Assembly (NCBI GenBank): GCA_014465955.1
Contig: JACTVT010000016.1
Coordinates: 1 to 44,127, forward strand
From: Eubacterium sp.
Lineage (GTDB): Bacteria; Bacillota; Clostridia; Oscillospirales; Acutalibacteraceae
DNA: 44,127 nucleotides
Direction of reading: 5' to 3'
Shown: one piece after another, positions 7,614 through 16,072 of the stretch
Position numbering within the stretch: position 1 is the stretch's first letter
How the letters are laid out: each line of letters begins with the position of its first letter
Position numbers and translations under genes: made by a program
The notes under the pieces: generated by a model
The model's input: the letters and a program-made list of their open reading frames with translations, nothing else
What the model was told of the DNA's origin: nothing
Database searches by the model: none

Positions 7614-8894
7614 ATGGTAAGAGCAATTGTAGGCGCTAACTGGGGTGACGAGGGCAAGGGCAAAATTACGGATATGTTTGCTCAGAATGCCGACATAGTT
7701 ATTCGTTTTCAGGGCGGTGCCAATGCAGGCCACACAATTATTAATGAGCACGGAAGATTTGCACTTCATCTTATGCCGAGCGGTGTTTGCAGTGAAAAAA
7801 CCACCTGCATTATCGGCAACGGCGTTGCGCTTGATATCAATAAATTTATTAGCGAACTTGAAGATATTAAAAAAGCAGGTCTTAATCCGAATCTTCTTGT
7901 GTCGGAACGCTGTCAGATTCTTATGCCTTATCATATTCTTCTTGATGAATATGAAGAGGAAAGGCTCGGCAAGGCTGCTTTCGGCTCAACAAAAAGCGGT
8001 ATTGCTCCGTTCTTCAGTGATAAATATGCAAAAATCGGTATTCAGGTTAATGAACTTTTTGACGAAGAAACTTTAAGGGCAAAACTCAAAAATATCTGCA
8101 CACTTAAAAATCTTACGCTTAAATATGTTTACAACAAACCTCTTCTTGATGAAGATGAACTGTTTGCAACCTGTATGGATTATAAAGAAAAAATTGCTCC
8201 GTTTGTTTGTGATACGCACACCTATATTCAGAATGCAATCAGAGACGGCAAGGAAATTCTGCTTGAAGGTCAGTTAGGTACACTGAAAGACCCTGATTTC
8301 GGAATTTATCCTATGGTTACATCATCATCAACGCTTGCAGGCTACGGCTGTGTCGGCGCAGGCATTCCTGCAAATCAGATTAAGGATATTGTTGTTGTTA
8401 CAAAGGCTTATTCAAGTGCCGTCGGCGCAGGTGAATTTGTTTCAGAAATTCTTGATGAAGACGAGGCTCAGGAACTGCGTATTCACGGCGGTGATAAGGG
8501 CGAATTCGGTGCAACAACGGGCAGACCCCGCCGTGTAGGCTGGTTTGACTGCGTGGCTACACGCTACGGCGTTGAATGCCAGGGCGCAACTCAGGTTGTT
8601 ATGACTGCGCTTGACTGCCTGTCATATCTTGATGAAATCAAGGTCTGCACAGGCTATGAGGTTGACGGTAAGGTTATTGATTATTTCCCGACCACGCCTA
8701 CACTTAGAAAGTGCAAGCCTGTTCTTAAAACAATGAAGGGCTGGCACTGCGATATCAGAGGCATCAGAAATTACGATGATCTTCCGCAGGAAACAAAGGA
8801 TTACGTTGAATTTATCGAAAGTCAGATCGGCTTCCCGATTACAATGGTTTCAAACGGCCCCGAGCGTGAGGCAATCATTTACAGAAATAAATAA
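7614..8894 (+). CDS. purA: Adenylosuccinate synthetase
   Basis: Joins IMP and aspartate using GTP to make adenylosuccinate, the committed step towards AMP. The 426 residues fit the bacterial family. The P-loop-like GANWGDEGKGK is at the N-terminus with its catalytic Asp, followed by QGGANAGHTI. Later come LEGQLGT, VVTKAYSSAVGAGEF and TTGRPRRVGWFD, all family signatures. The start is backed by AAGGAG. It is a single-gene transcript with a strong promoter at 7518-7546 and a terminator at 8916-8950. Confidence 0.98.
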   Translation: MVRAIVGANWGDEGKGKITDMFAQNADIVIRFQGGANAGHTIINEHGRFALHLMPSGVCSEKTTCIIGNGVALDINKFISELEDIKKAGLNPNLLVSERCQILMPYHILLDEYEEERLGKAAFGSTKSGIAPFFSDKYAKIGIQVNELFDEETLRAKLKNICTLKNLTLKYVYNKPLLDEDELFATCMDYKEKIAPFVCDTHTYIQNAIRDGKEILLEGQLGTLKDPDFGIYPMVTSSSTLAGYGCVGAGIPANQIKDIVVVTKAYSSAVGAGEFVSEILDEDEAQELRIHGGDKGEFGATTGRPRRVGWFDCVATRYGVECQGATQVVMTALDCLSYLDEIKVCTGYEVDGKVIDYFPTTPTLRKCKPVLKTMKGWHCDIRGIRNYDDLPQETKDYVEFIESQIGFPITMVSNGPEREAIIYRNK

Positions 8895-8915
8895 AATTAT
8901 ACAGAAAATAAAAGC

Positions 8916-8950
8916 GAGCCGTACATTATGTGTACGGCTCAAATTTTTTT
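8916..8950 (+). terminator. Terminator of purA, possibly bidirectional
   Basis: Perfect 10-bp stem GAGCCGTACA/TGTACGGCTC with a 5-base loop, followed by AAATTTTTTT. The opposite strand also ends in a T-rich run, so it may also stop transcription of the convergent symporter gene. Confidence 0.9.
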
Positions 8951-8984
8951 AATTGCAGGAAATACTGTTTTTATATAATTATTT

Positions 8985-10361
8985 TCATTTATGTTTTTGC
9001 TTTTTATCAATCAGTTTTATTGCTTCTTTTGACATCGGAACAAGTACAAGCAGATTAAATATAGTCATAAGACCTATTCCTACATCTCCGAGATCCCAAA
9101 CAACAGTGTAAGCCTGTAAACCGCCGATAAACAGCATTACAAGGGCAATAATTTTATATATTGTCTGAAAAGACCATTTATCGCCGAAAAGATATGATAC
9201 ATTTGACCTTGCATAATAAAGAATTCCGAGAAAAGTTGAAAAACTGAACAGTGCAAGAATTACTGCCACAAAAATTGTGCCGAAACTTCCGAGATGATAA
9301 TTCATTGCCGTTTGCAAAAGCGCCATTCCTTCAAGTCCCGAAGTAAGATTTTCAGGCACAAGCAGCATAATCATTGCCGTGCAGGTGCATATAACGATTG
9401 TGTCAATGATTACGCCAAGCGACTGAACAAGCCCGATTTTAACAGGGTCTTTTCCTTCAGCCGATGCTGCCGCACACGGCGCAGAACCCGAACCTGCCTC
9501 GTTTGAAAACAGTCCCCGTTTAATTCCGTTCATTAAAATTGCGCCGAATGTGCCGCCTGCAAATTGCCTGATTCCAAAAGCCTCTTCAAAAATTCTGCCG
9601 AAAACAGCAGGCATAAGGTGAATGTTTTTTATGATAATGAAAATCGTAATTCCGAAATAGCATACCGCCATTATCGGCACAATGATATCAAGAAATTTTA
9701 CCGTGGCATTTTTGCGCAAAACGATAACAGCGGCAAGTAAAACAAGTGCAATTGTTGTTATCAGCGGGTCAATTGAAAAAGCGTTTTCAAAAGCAGACGT
9801 TACCGAGTTGCTGATAACCTGGCTGATTCCGCACCAGCAGATAAGACCCGAAATCGCAAACAAAACCGCAATAACGGAATACCTGAGTTTTTTGCCTCTT
9901 TTTTTCTCGGCAAAACTGTGTATGTAATATGCAGGTCCGCCTTTATATCCGCCGTAAAGCGGGTCTTTTTGTTTATACATCTGTGCCAGCGTTGCCTCAA
10001 TAAATGCGGTTGATGAACCAAGAAGTGCCGTTACCCACATCCAGAAAACCGCGCCTGCACCGCCTGCCGAAATTGCCGCTACAACGCCTACAAGATTACC
10101 CATTCCGACTCTTGTGGCGGTTGACACAATCAGCGTCTGAAATGTTGAAAGAGCGCTTTGATTTTCTTTTTTCTCACCGAGTGCGCGTACCATTTCAGGG
10201 AATTTTCTTATCGGCAGAAATTTCGTTCTGATTGTAAAAAACAGCCCTGCAGGAATAAGCAGAACCACCAAAAGCGGAATTCCTATACCGCCTCCGATTG
10301 GAATAACAAATAAATCGCCCCATAAAAAATTATAAACAGCCTCAATTATTTTAACAATCAC
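8985..10361 (-). CDS. Sodium:alanine/glycine symporter, AGCS family
   Basis: Integral membrane Na+-coupled amino acid carrier of the AGCS family (AlsT/DagA-like), about 458 residues. The start is taken as GTG at 10361, which follows an AAGAGG site; the in-frame extension to 10451 has no ribosome-binding site and adds 30 unlikely residues. Family blocks visible are FQTLIVSTATRVGMGNLVGV near the first helices, GGPAYYI, and FSNEAGSGSAP, the AGCS sodium and substrate signature. Around ten hydrophobic segments are evident. It is divergent from a LysR regulator 112 bp away, which is its probable regulator. Confidence 0.93.
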   Translation of the reverse strand: MIVKIIEAVYNFLWGDLFVIPIGGGIGIPLLVVLLIPAGLFFTIRTKFLPIRKFPEMVRALGEKKENQSALSTFQTLIVSTATRVGMGNLVGVVAAISAGGAGAVFWMWVTALLGSSTAFIEATLAQMYKQKDPLYGGYKGGPAYYIHSFAEKKRGKKLRYSVIAVLFAISGLICWCGISQVISNSVTSAFENAFSIDPLITTIALVLLAAVIVLRKNATVKFLDIIVPIMAVCYFGITIFIIIKNIHLMPAVFGRIFEEAFGIRQFAGGTFGAILMNGIKRGLFSNEAGSGSAPCAAASAEGKDPVKIGLVQSLGVIIDTIVICTCTAMIMLLVPENLTSGLEGMALLQTAMNYHLGSFGTIFVAVILALFSFSTFLGILYYARSNVSYLFGDKWSFQTIYKIIALVMLFIGGLQAYTVVWDLGDVGIGLMTIFNLLVLVPMSKEAIKLIDKKQKHK

Positions 10362-10473
10362 GTAAAAACCTCTTTTCGCTTGAAATAAGGAACAATTCAT
10401 TATATAATAATTATAAGCATTTGTAAAATTGATGATATTTCTTATAACCATAAAAATATTTTATGAGGTTAAT

Positions 10474-11355
10474 ATGGACTTAAAAAATTTAGAAACATTT
10501 ATTTATGTTGCGGAGCAAAACAGTTTCACAAAAGCCGCCGAAAAGTTGGGATATACACAATCAGCAGTGTCCTTTCAGATTAAACAACTTGAAAATTCGC
10601 TCGGCACCATGCTTTTTGAACGGATTAATCACAAAATCAAATTAACGCCTGCGGGGCATAAGGTGTTGGATATGGCGCATCAGATGATAGCGCTCGGAAA
10701 TGATATTAAGAAAGCAGTCAGCAGTGATAATAAAATCAGCGGCAATATCCGTATTGCAATGGCAGATTCACTTTGCAACTTTATTTTTTGGGACAGTTTC
10801 AGTGATTTTCATAAAAAATACCCCGATGTTTCGTTGAAAATTATTTCAACAGGTACCGAAGATATGTTTCGTCTTGCCGTGCAGAATGATGTTGATTTGA
10901 TTTTTACGCTTGATAAGCATATTTATGATCCCGCTTATAAAATTGCAAAAGAATTTCCCGTTGATATTCATTTTGTTGCATCTCCGATTCATCCGCTTGT
11001 AAATAAAAAAGCCATTAGTTTTACGGATTTGGAAAATTGTCAGTTTATTTTGACTGAAAAAGGTATGAGTTACAGGCGCATTATAGAAGAGGCTTTTGCG
11101 AGTAAAACGGTGCAGCTCAGTCCTTTTCTTGAAATAGGAAATACAAATCTTATATGTCATCTTGTTGAACAAAATTTGGGAATATCTTTTCTGCCCGATT
11201 TTGTTACTGAAAAATATGTAAACGGCGGCAGGCTTGTGCGCCTTGAAACAGATTTTCTTGATACCCGTCTTTGGATACAGATTTTATATCATACCGATAA
11301 ATGGGTAACGGAAGAAATGAAATGTGTAATTGATTATATAAGCAGTATTTTATAA
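10474..11355 (+). CDS. LysR-family transcriptional regulator
   Basis: A 293-residue LysR-type regulator. The N-terminal winged helix-turn-helix shows MDLKNLETFIYVAEQNSF and KAAEKLGYTQSAVSFQIKQLE, then FERINHKIKLTPAG. The rest is a type 2 periplasmic-binding-like effector domain. The ATG at 10474 after TGAGGT gives the canonical N-terminus; an in-frame start at 10429 adds a non-homologous extension. It is transcribed divergently from the AGCS symporter, the usual arrangement for a LysR regulator and its target. The effector may be a small amino acid, but that is inference. Confidence 0.92.
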   Translation: MDLKNLETFIYVAEQNSFTKAAEKLGYTQSAVSFQIKQLENSLGTMLFERINHKIKLTPAGHKVLDMAHQMIALGNDIKKAVSSDNKISGNIRIAMADSLCNFIFWDSFSDFHKKYPDVSLKIISTGTEDMFRLAVQNDVDLIFTLDKHIYDPAYKIAKEFPVDIHFVASPIHPLVNKKAISFTDLENCQFILTEKGMSYRRIIEEAFASKTVQLSPFLEIGNTNLICHLVEQNLGISFLPDFVTEKYVNGGRLVRLETDFLDTRLWIQILYHTDKWVTEEMKCVIDYISSIL

Positions 11356-11379
11356 ATTGCAAAAAAATTTTCTTTTCTA

Positions 11380-11408
11380 TTGATTTCAGCAATTTATTAC
11401 TGTATAAT
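11380..11408 (+). promoter_or_regulatory. Promoter of the DUF1846 gene
   Basis: TTGATT (11380-11385), a 17-bp spacer and TATAAT (11403-11408). Transcription should begin at about 11415, just before a hairpin. Confidence 0.8.
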
Positions 11409-11420
11409 ATGTAAGTACAG

Positions 11421-11458
11421 ACGGTTGTGCAGCAGTACAGCCGTTTTCTTATTTTTTA
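11421..11458 (+). promoter_or_regulatory. Promoter-proximal hairpin with T-run
   Basis: Stem ACGGTTGT/ACAGCCGT (one G-U pair) with an 8-base loop, followed by TTTCTTATTTTTT. It has the shape of an intrinsic terminator placed within 30 nt of the transcription start and upstream of the DUF1846 gene, so it could work as an attenuator. Confidence 0.55.
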
Positions 11459-11481
11459 ATATAACTTACGGTGAGGAAAAT

Positions 11482-12945
11482 ATGTTTAAAATAGGTTTTG
11501 ACAACAGCAAATATTTACAGATGCAGTCATCAAGAATTAAAGAAAGGATTGCTGAATTCGGCGGTAAACTTTATCTTGAATTCGGCGGCAAATTGTTTGA
11601 CGATTATCACGCATCACGTGTTCTGCCGGGCTTTGAGCCTGACAGTAAACTGCAGATGCTTATGCAGTTAAAGGAAGAGGCTGAAATCGTTATCGTTATC
11701 AGCGCAGAAGATATTGAAAAGGCAAAACTGCGCGGTGATCTCGGCATTACGTATGATAAAGACGTTATCCGCCTTATCAAAGCGTTTACGGATAAAGGAC
11801 TTTTTGTTGGCAGTGTTGTGCTTACTATGTATGCGCCGCACCCTAAAGTTATTGATTTTGAGGAGAGGCTGAAAGCACTTGGTTATCCCGTTTATCATCA
11901 TTATATGATTGATGGTTACCCGTCAAATATTTCTAAAATTGTAAGTGATGACGGCTATGGAAAAAATGATTACATAAAGACAAGCCGTTCGCTTGTTGTT
12001 ATCACCGCACCCGGTCCGGGCAGCGGCAAAATGGCAACCTGCCTGTCACAGTTATACCACGAAAACAAGCGCGGAATTAAGGCAGGCTACGCTAAGTTTG
12101 AAACCTTCCCTATATGGAATATTCCGCTTAACCACCCCGTTAATATGGCCTATGAGGCTGCAACGGCTGATCTTAACGATGTTAATATGATTGACCCGTG
12201 GCATTTGCAGGCATATGGTAAAACAACTGTAAATTATAACCGTGATGTTGAAATTTTTCCTGTTTTAAAGGCTACTTTTGATAAAATTTACGGCGAATGC
12301 CCCTATAAATCGCCTACCGATATGGGCGTAAATATGGCAGGCAACTGTATTGTTGATGATGATGCGGTTTCTCAGGCATCACGTGATGAAATTATAAGGC
12401 GTTATTTTACAACGCTTTGCGACAGTCTTGTTCATAAAAATAAGCAGGATGAACTTTATAAACTCGAACTTCTTCTTAATCAGGCTGAAATCAGTGCCGA
12501 AAGCAGAGTGCCCGTACTGCCTGCCCGTGAAATTGAAGAAAAAACGGGTGCGCCTGCTACGGCGATTGAACTTGCAGACGGCACGGTTATTACAGGCAAA
12601 ACGTCTGATTTGCTCGGCAGTGCGTCGGCAATGCTTCTGAATGCGCTTAAACACCTTGCAGGTATTGATGATGAGGTTTTGCTTATTCCGCCTGAAATTA
12701 TTGTGCCTGTTCAGGAACTTAAAATAAATCATCTCGGCAATAAAAACCCAAGGCTTCACACAGATGAAGTTTTGCTTGCGCTTTCCATTTCAGCCGTTGC
12801 AGACGAAAAGGCAAAAAGAGCGCTTGACGAACTTGTTAATCTTAAAAACTGTGAAATGCATTCAACCGTAATTCTTGCACAAGTGGATCAAAATATTCTG
12901 AAAAAACTCGGCATCCGCTTAACCTGCGACCCGAAGAATAAGTAA
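11482..12945 (+). CDS. DUF1846 (UPF0371) family protein
   Basis: A 487-residue protein of the DUF1846 / UPF0371 family, widespread in Firmicutes and of uncertain biochemical function. The start is the ATG after GTGAGG; a longer in-frame extension to 11380 overlaps the promoter and is not used. Recognisable stretches are MFKIGFDNSKYLQMQSSRIK, EFGGKLFDDYHASRVLPGF, TAPGPGSGKMATCLSQLYH with a P-loop-like glycine-rich turn, and PYKSPTDMGVNMAG. It is length-typical, intact, and a single-gene unit upstream of pyrG. Confidence 0.93.
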   Translation: MFKIGFDNSKYLQMQSSRIKERIAEFGGKLYLEFGGKLFDDYHASRVLPGFEPDSKLQMLMQLKEEAEIVIVISAEDIEKAKLRGDLGITYDKDVIRLIKAFTDKGLFVGSVVLTMYAPHPKVIDFEERLKALGYPVYHHYMIDGYPSNISKIVSDDGYGKNDYIKTSRSLVVITAPGPGSGKMATCLSQLYHENKRGIKAGYAKFETFPIWNIPLNHPVNMAYEAATADLNDVNMIDPWHLQAYGKTTVNYNRDVEIFPVLKATFDKIYGECPYKSPTDMGVNMAGNCIVDDDAVSQASRDEIIRRYFTTLCDSLVHKNKQDELYKLELLLNQAEISAESRVPVLPAREIEEKTGAPATAIELADGTVITGKTSDLLGSASAMLLNALKHLAGIDDEVLLIPPEIIVPVQELKINHLGNKNPRLHTDEVLLALSISAVADEKAKRALDELVNLKNCEMHSTVILAQVDQNILKKLGIRLTCDPKNK

Positions 12946-13017
12946 ATATATTGCGGTATTGCCCATCATTTTGACGATAACACGGTATAATTAAACAATA
13001 TGATTCGTGGATTTTTT

Positions 13018-13237
13018 CGTTAGACAAGGCAGAGGGAAAATTTCGTCGATGGGAGCATACGTGGGTATGTGACCGAGCGAAATTTTGTTGATAACGCAGT
13101 AATACGGATTGCGGTGCCCAAAATTTATTATCGCACGTAAATGTGCTCATAAATTTTGACCGCTGCAAATTCTTATTTCTCCCTGCCTCCCGCACTGCGG
13201 GCGGTCGAAAACGAATCGGAAAAAGACACAATCAAAA
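13018..13237 (+). repeat. Family C repeat, fullest copy (C1)
   Basis: About 220 bp in the DUF1846-pyrG gap. The left part (13046-13110), with GGGAGCATACGTGGGTATGTGA, is shared with 17594-17655. The right part (from 13108), containing an AT-rich palindrome around GCACGTAAATGTGC and a variable arm CCCGCACTGCGGG, is shared with 19963-20084 and 24055-24172. It finishes in GGAAAAAGACACAATCAAAA, also found at 17660-17679. The pyrG ribosome-binding site abuts it. Beyond the repeat the gap shows only a possible TATAAT at 12989. Confidence 0.8.
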
Positions 13238-13250
13238 GGAGGACAAATTT

Positions 13251-14867
13251 ATGAAAAAACCTAAATACATCTTTGTAACAGGCGGTGTAGTAAGCGGTCT
13301 CGGCAAGGGAATAACTGCGGCATCCCTTGGCAGACTTCTTAAAGCAAGAGGACTTAAAGTTACGGCTCAAAAACTTGACCCGTATCTTAATGTTGACCCC
13401 GGCACGATGAACCCTGTTCAGCACGGCGAGGTTTTTGTAACCGACGACGGCGCAGAAACCGACCTTGATTTAGGTCACTATGAAAGATTTATTGATGAAT
13501 CGCTTTCGCAGAACTCAAATCTCACCTCGGGCAGAGTGTTCTGGAAAGTTATCACCGATGAGCGCAAGGGAGTTTACGGCGGTCATACAGTGCAGATTAT
13601 TCCGCACGTAACTAACGAAATCAAAAAATCAATTGCACGCAATGCCGAAACCGATGCAGACGTGTGCTTTGTTGAAATCGGCGGTACAATAGGCGATATT
13701 GAAAGCCAGCCGTTTTTAGAGGCAATCCGCCAATTTTCTGTTGAATACGGCAGAGAGAACTGCCTGTTTATCCACGTAACGCTTGTGCCTTATCTTGCGG
13801 CATCTGATGAACTTAAATCAAAGCCGACTCAGCACAGTGTTAAGGAAATGCTTTCTATCGGAATTCAGCCGGATATTATTGTTTGCCGAACAGAACATCC
13901 TCTTAATAATGAAATCAAGGCAAAGATTGCGCTTTTCTGCAACGTTGCACCCGATTGTGTTATTGAAAACAATAATTGCGATATTCTGTATGCAGTGCCG
14001 ATAATGCTTAAAAATGAGGGGCTTGACACTGTTGCAATCCGCAAACTCGGTCTTGAATGCAGCGAACCTGATTTGAAAGACTGGACAGAGATGCTTGACG
14101 CGCTTCGCAATCCCGTGCAGACTGTAAAAATTGCGATGGTCGGCAAATATGTTGAACTGCACGACAGTTATATTTCGGTTAATGAGGCGCTGAAGCACGG
14201 AGGCATCAAAACGCATTCTGCCGTTGATATTCATTGGATTGACAGTGAAACGCTTGAGGGTGATGATATTGATTTAAACGATATTCTCGGCGATATGGAC
14301 GGAATTCTCGTTCCCGGAGGTTTCGGAAGCCGTGGTATTGAGGGCAAAATCAGGGCGTGCAATTTTGCAAGGGTAAATAATATTCCGTATCTCGGCATCT
14401 GTCTCGGTATGCAGATTGCAATCATTGAATTTGCAAGAAATGTGCTTGGTCTTGAGGGGGCAAATTCAGCCGAAATCAACCCCGAAACACCGTATCCTGT
14501 TATTGATATTCTGCCAGAGCAGAAAAATGTTACCGATATGGGCGGCACAATGCGCCTCGGTCAGTATCCATGCGTGCTCAATCCCGATTCAAAGGCGTTT
14601 GCACTTTACGGTTCATCTATGATTTATGAGCGTCACAGGCACAGATACGAGGTTAATAACGATTACAGGCAGGAGTTGCTTGCAGGCGGTATGATTTTTG
14701 CAGGTACTTCGCCCGATAATCATATTGTTGAAATGGTTGAAATTCCGAATCACCCGTGGTTTATTGCAGGGCAGTTTCACCCCGAATTCAAAAGCAGACC
14801 GAATAAGCCGCACCCGCTTTTCACAGGTTTTGTTTCAGCCGCCGCCGAACATATGAATAATAAATAA
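13251..14867 (+). CDS. pyrG: CTP synthase
   Basis: Converts UTP to CTP with glutamine and ATP. It has 538 residues from the ATG after AAGGAGG; an in-frame extension into the repeat from 13143 is rejected. The N-terminal synthase domain has KYIFVTGGVVSGLGKGI and KLDPYLNVDPGTM. The C-terminal class I glutaminase domain has the nucleophile in YLGICLGMQ, with the oxyanion-region GGFGSRG before it and HPEF near the end. All catalytic residues are present. It is a monocistronic unit ending at the terminator at 14882-14925. Confidence 0.97.
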   Translation: MKKPKYIFVTGGVVSGLGKGITAASLGRLLKARGLKVTAQKLDPYLNVDPGTMNPVQHGEVFVTDDGAETDLDLGHYERFIDESLSQNSNLTSGRVFWKVITDERKGVYGGHTVQIIPHVTNEIKKSIARNAETDADVCFVEIGGTIGDIESQPFLEAIRQFSVEYGRENCLFIHVTLVPYLAASDELKSKPTQHSVKEMLSIGIQPDIIVCRTEHPLNNEIKAKIALFCNVAPDCVIENNNCDILYAVPIMLKNEGLDTVAIRKLGLECSEPDLKDWTEMLDALRNPVQTVKIAMVGKYVELHDSYISVNEALKHGGIKTHSAVDIHWIDSETLEGDDIDLNDILGDMDGILVPGGFGSRGIEGKIRACNFARVNNIPYLGICLGMQIAIIEFARNVLGLEGANSAEINPETPYPVIDILPEQKNVTDMGGTMRLGQYPCVLNPDSKAFALYGSSMIYERHRHRYEVNNDYRQELLAGGMIFAGTSPDNHIVEMVEIPNHPWFIAGQFHPEFKSRPNKPHPLFTGFVSAAAEHMNNK

Positions 14868-14881
14868 TAAACATAAAATAA

Positions 14882-14925
14882 AAATCCGAACCCACCATCT
14901 TTGATGATGAAGTTCGGATTTTTCT
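14882..14925 (+). terminator. Terminator of pyrG
   Basis: Stem AAATCCGAAC/GTTCGGATTT (14882-14891 with 14912-14921) with a 20-base apex that contains a small ATC-TTTG-GAT hairpin, followed by a T-rich tail. Confidence 0.8.
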
Positions 14926-14929
14926 TGTT

Positions 14930-15007
14930 TGGTCGAGGTGACAGGACTCGAACCTGCGGCATCCTGCTCCCAAAGCAGGCACTCTAGCCAAACTGAGTTA
15001 CACCTCG
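14930..15007 (-). tRNA. tRNA-Pro (anticodon TGG)
   Basis: On the minus strand it folds as a cloverleaf with acceptor CGAGGTG/CACCTCG, anticodon stem CCTGC/GCAGG around loop TTTGGGA (anticodon TGG), and T-loop GTTCGAGTC. The 3' CCA is encoded. It is convergent with pyrG. Confidence 0.95.
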
Positions 15008-15164
15008 GTATTGCCGAGCCTTTCGGCTCTATATATTAAACGGCATTTTGCCGGTTAATGCATAAGCAGGGGACTCTGGTTAAGTTCTTACTTATTTGTG
15101 CTTTGATATTTTAATATATTAACAGAAGTTTGTCAAGAGGTTTTGGGAAATATGTTGAAATTTG

Positions 15165-15265
15165 AATCCCTCCACCACCTGCGGTGGTCCCCCTGCTATG
15201 CTACCCTTTTGTCAACTGCGTTGACATTTCCCCTGACAGGGGAATCTTTCTTTAACAAGGGAGGC
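15165..15265 (-). repeat. Family B long-form element
   Basis: Begins AATCCCTCC with a variable arm ACCACCTGCGGTGGT, then the same extra arms as the element at 7322-7408, and ends AAGGGAGGC. It lies immediately downstream of trpA on the strand where it could fold in the 3' end of the trp transcript. Confidence 0.85.
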
Positions 15266-15301
15266 AAGTCGGAAAGCAAATAGTGGGAGGAGGCACAATG
15301 A

Positions 15302-16072
15302 TTATCTTATAGCGTCTTTCATTGATTTGACGTAATCAAAAACGTACTTCGGTGCGTTTTCGCCGTGTTCGGCTACGATTTTAACGATTGCCGAGCCGAC
15401 GATGACGCCGTCTGCCAGTTTTGCATATTTCTTTGCCTGCTCAGGTGTATTTATGCCAAAACCGATTGCAACAGGCACGTCTGTTGCCTCTTTCACTGCT
15501 TTGGTGATTGACTCTAAATCCGTTTTGATTTCAGAGCGCATACCCGTAACACCCATTGAGGGCACCTCGTAAACAAAGCCCTGCGCTTCGGCGGCGATCA
15601 TTTTAATTCTGCTTTCGCTTGCGGGTGCGATGAGCGACACCACATCAATGCCGTATTTTTTTGCAACCTCGGTCAATTCGCCCTTTTCCTCAAACGGCAT
15701 ATCGGGAATAATTACGCCCGAAACGCCTGCATCCTTAGCCTTTTGCAAAAACTTATCATATCCGTATTTGAAAAGCACATTAAGATATGTCATATAAACA
15801 AGCGGCGTGCCGACACGGTTTGAAATCCGTTTTGTAAGTTCAAAAACCTTATCGGTTGTAACGCCCTGTGAAAGCGCACGGATATTGGCGTTCTGAATAA
15901 CAGGACCCTCGGCAATCGGGTCTGAAAACGGTATTCCGATTTCAATTAAATCGCAGCCTGCCTGTGCCATATTCACGATGATTTCTTCGCTGACCTCAAG
16001 GTTCGGGTCACCTGCGGTGATAAAGCCTATAAACGCCTTGCCGTTTTTGAATGCATCTGAAATTTTACTCAT
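15302..16072 (-). CDS. trpA: Tryptophan synthase alpha subunit
   Basis: TrpA cleaves indole-3-glycerol phosphate into indole, which is channelled to TrpB. It has 256 residues from the ATG that overlaps the trpB stop by 8 bp; the longer in-frame start at 16108 lies inside trpB and lacks a ribosome-binding site. Catalytic motifs are present: GFITAGDP, LIEIGIPFSDPIAEGPVIQ (catalytic Glu and Asp), YMTYLN, GVIIPDMPFEE, and GFGINTPEQAKK with the phosphate-binding glycines. It is the last gene of the T-box-controlled transcript. Confidence 0.96.
   Translation of the reverse strand: MSKISDAFKNGKAFIGFITAGDPNLEVSEEIIVNMAQAGCDLIEIGIPFSDPIAEGPVIQNANIRALSQGVTTDKVFELTKRISNRVGTPLVYMTYLNVLFKYGYDKFLQKAKDAGVSGVIIPDMPFEEKGELTEVAKKYGIDVVSLIAPASESRIKMIAAEAQGFVYEVPSMGVTGMRSEIKTDLESITKAVKEATDVPVAIGFGINTPEQAKKYAKLADGVIVGSAIVKIVAEHGENAPKYVFDYVKSMKDAIR

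Noticed and set aside
10361..10451. A 30-residue N-terminal extension of the AGCS symporter
   Set aside because: No ribosome-binding site there, and it overlaps the LysR promoter region. The GTG at 10361 has AAGAGG and matches the family start.
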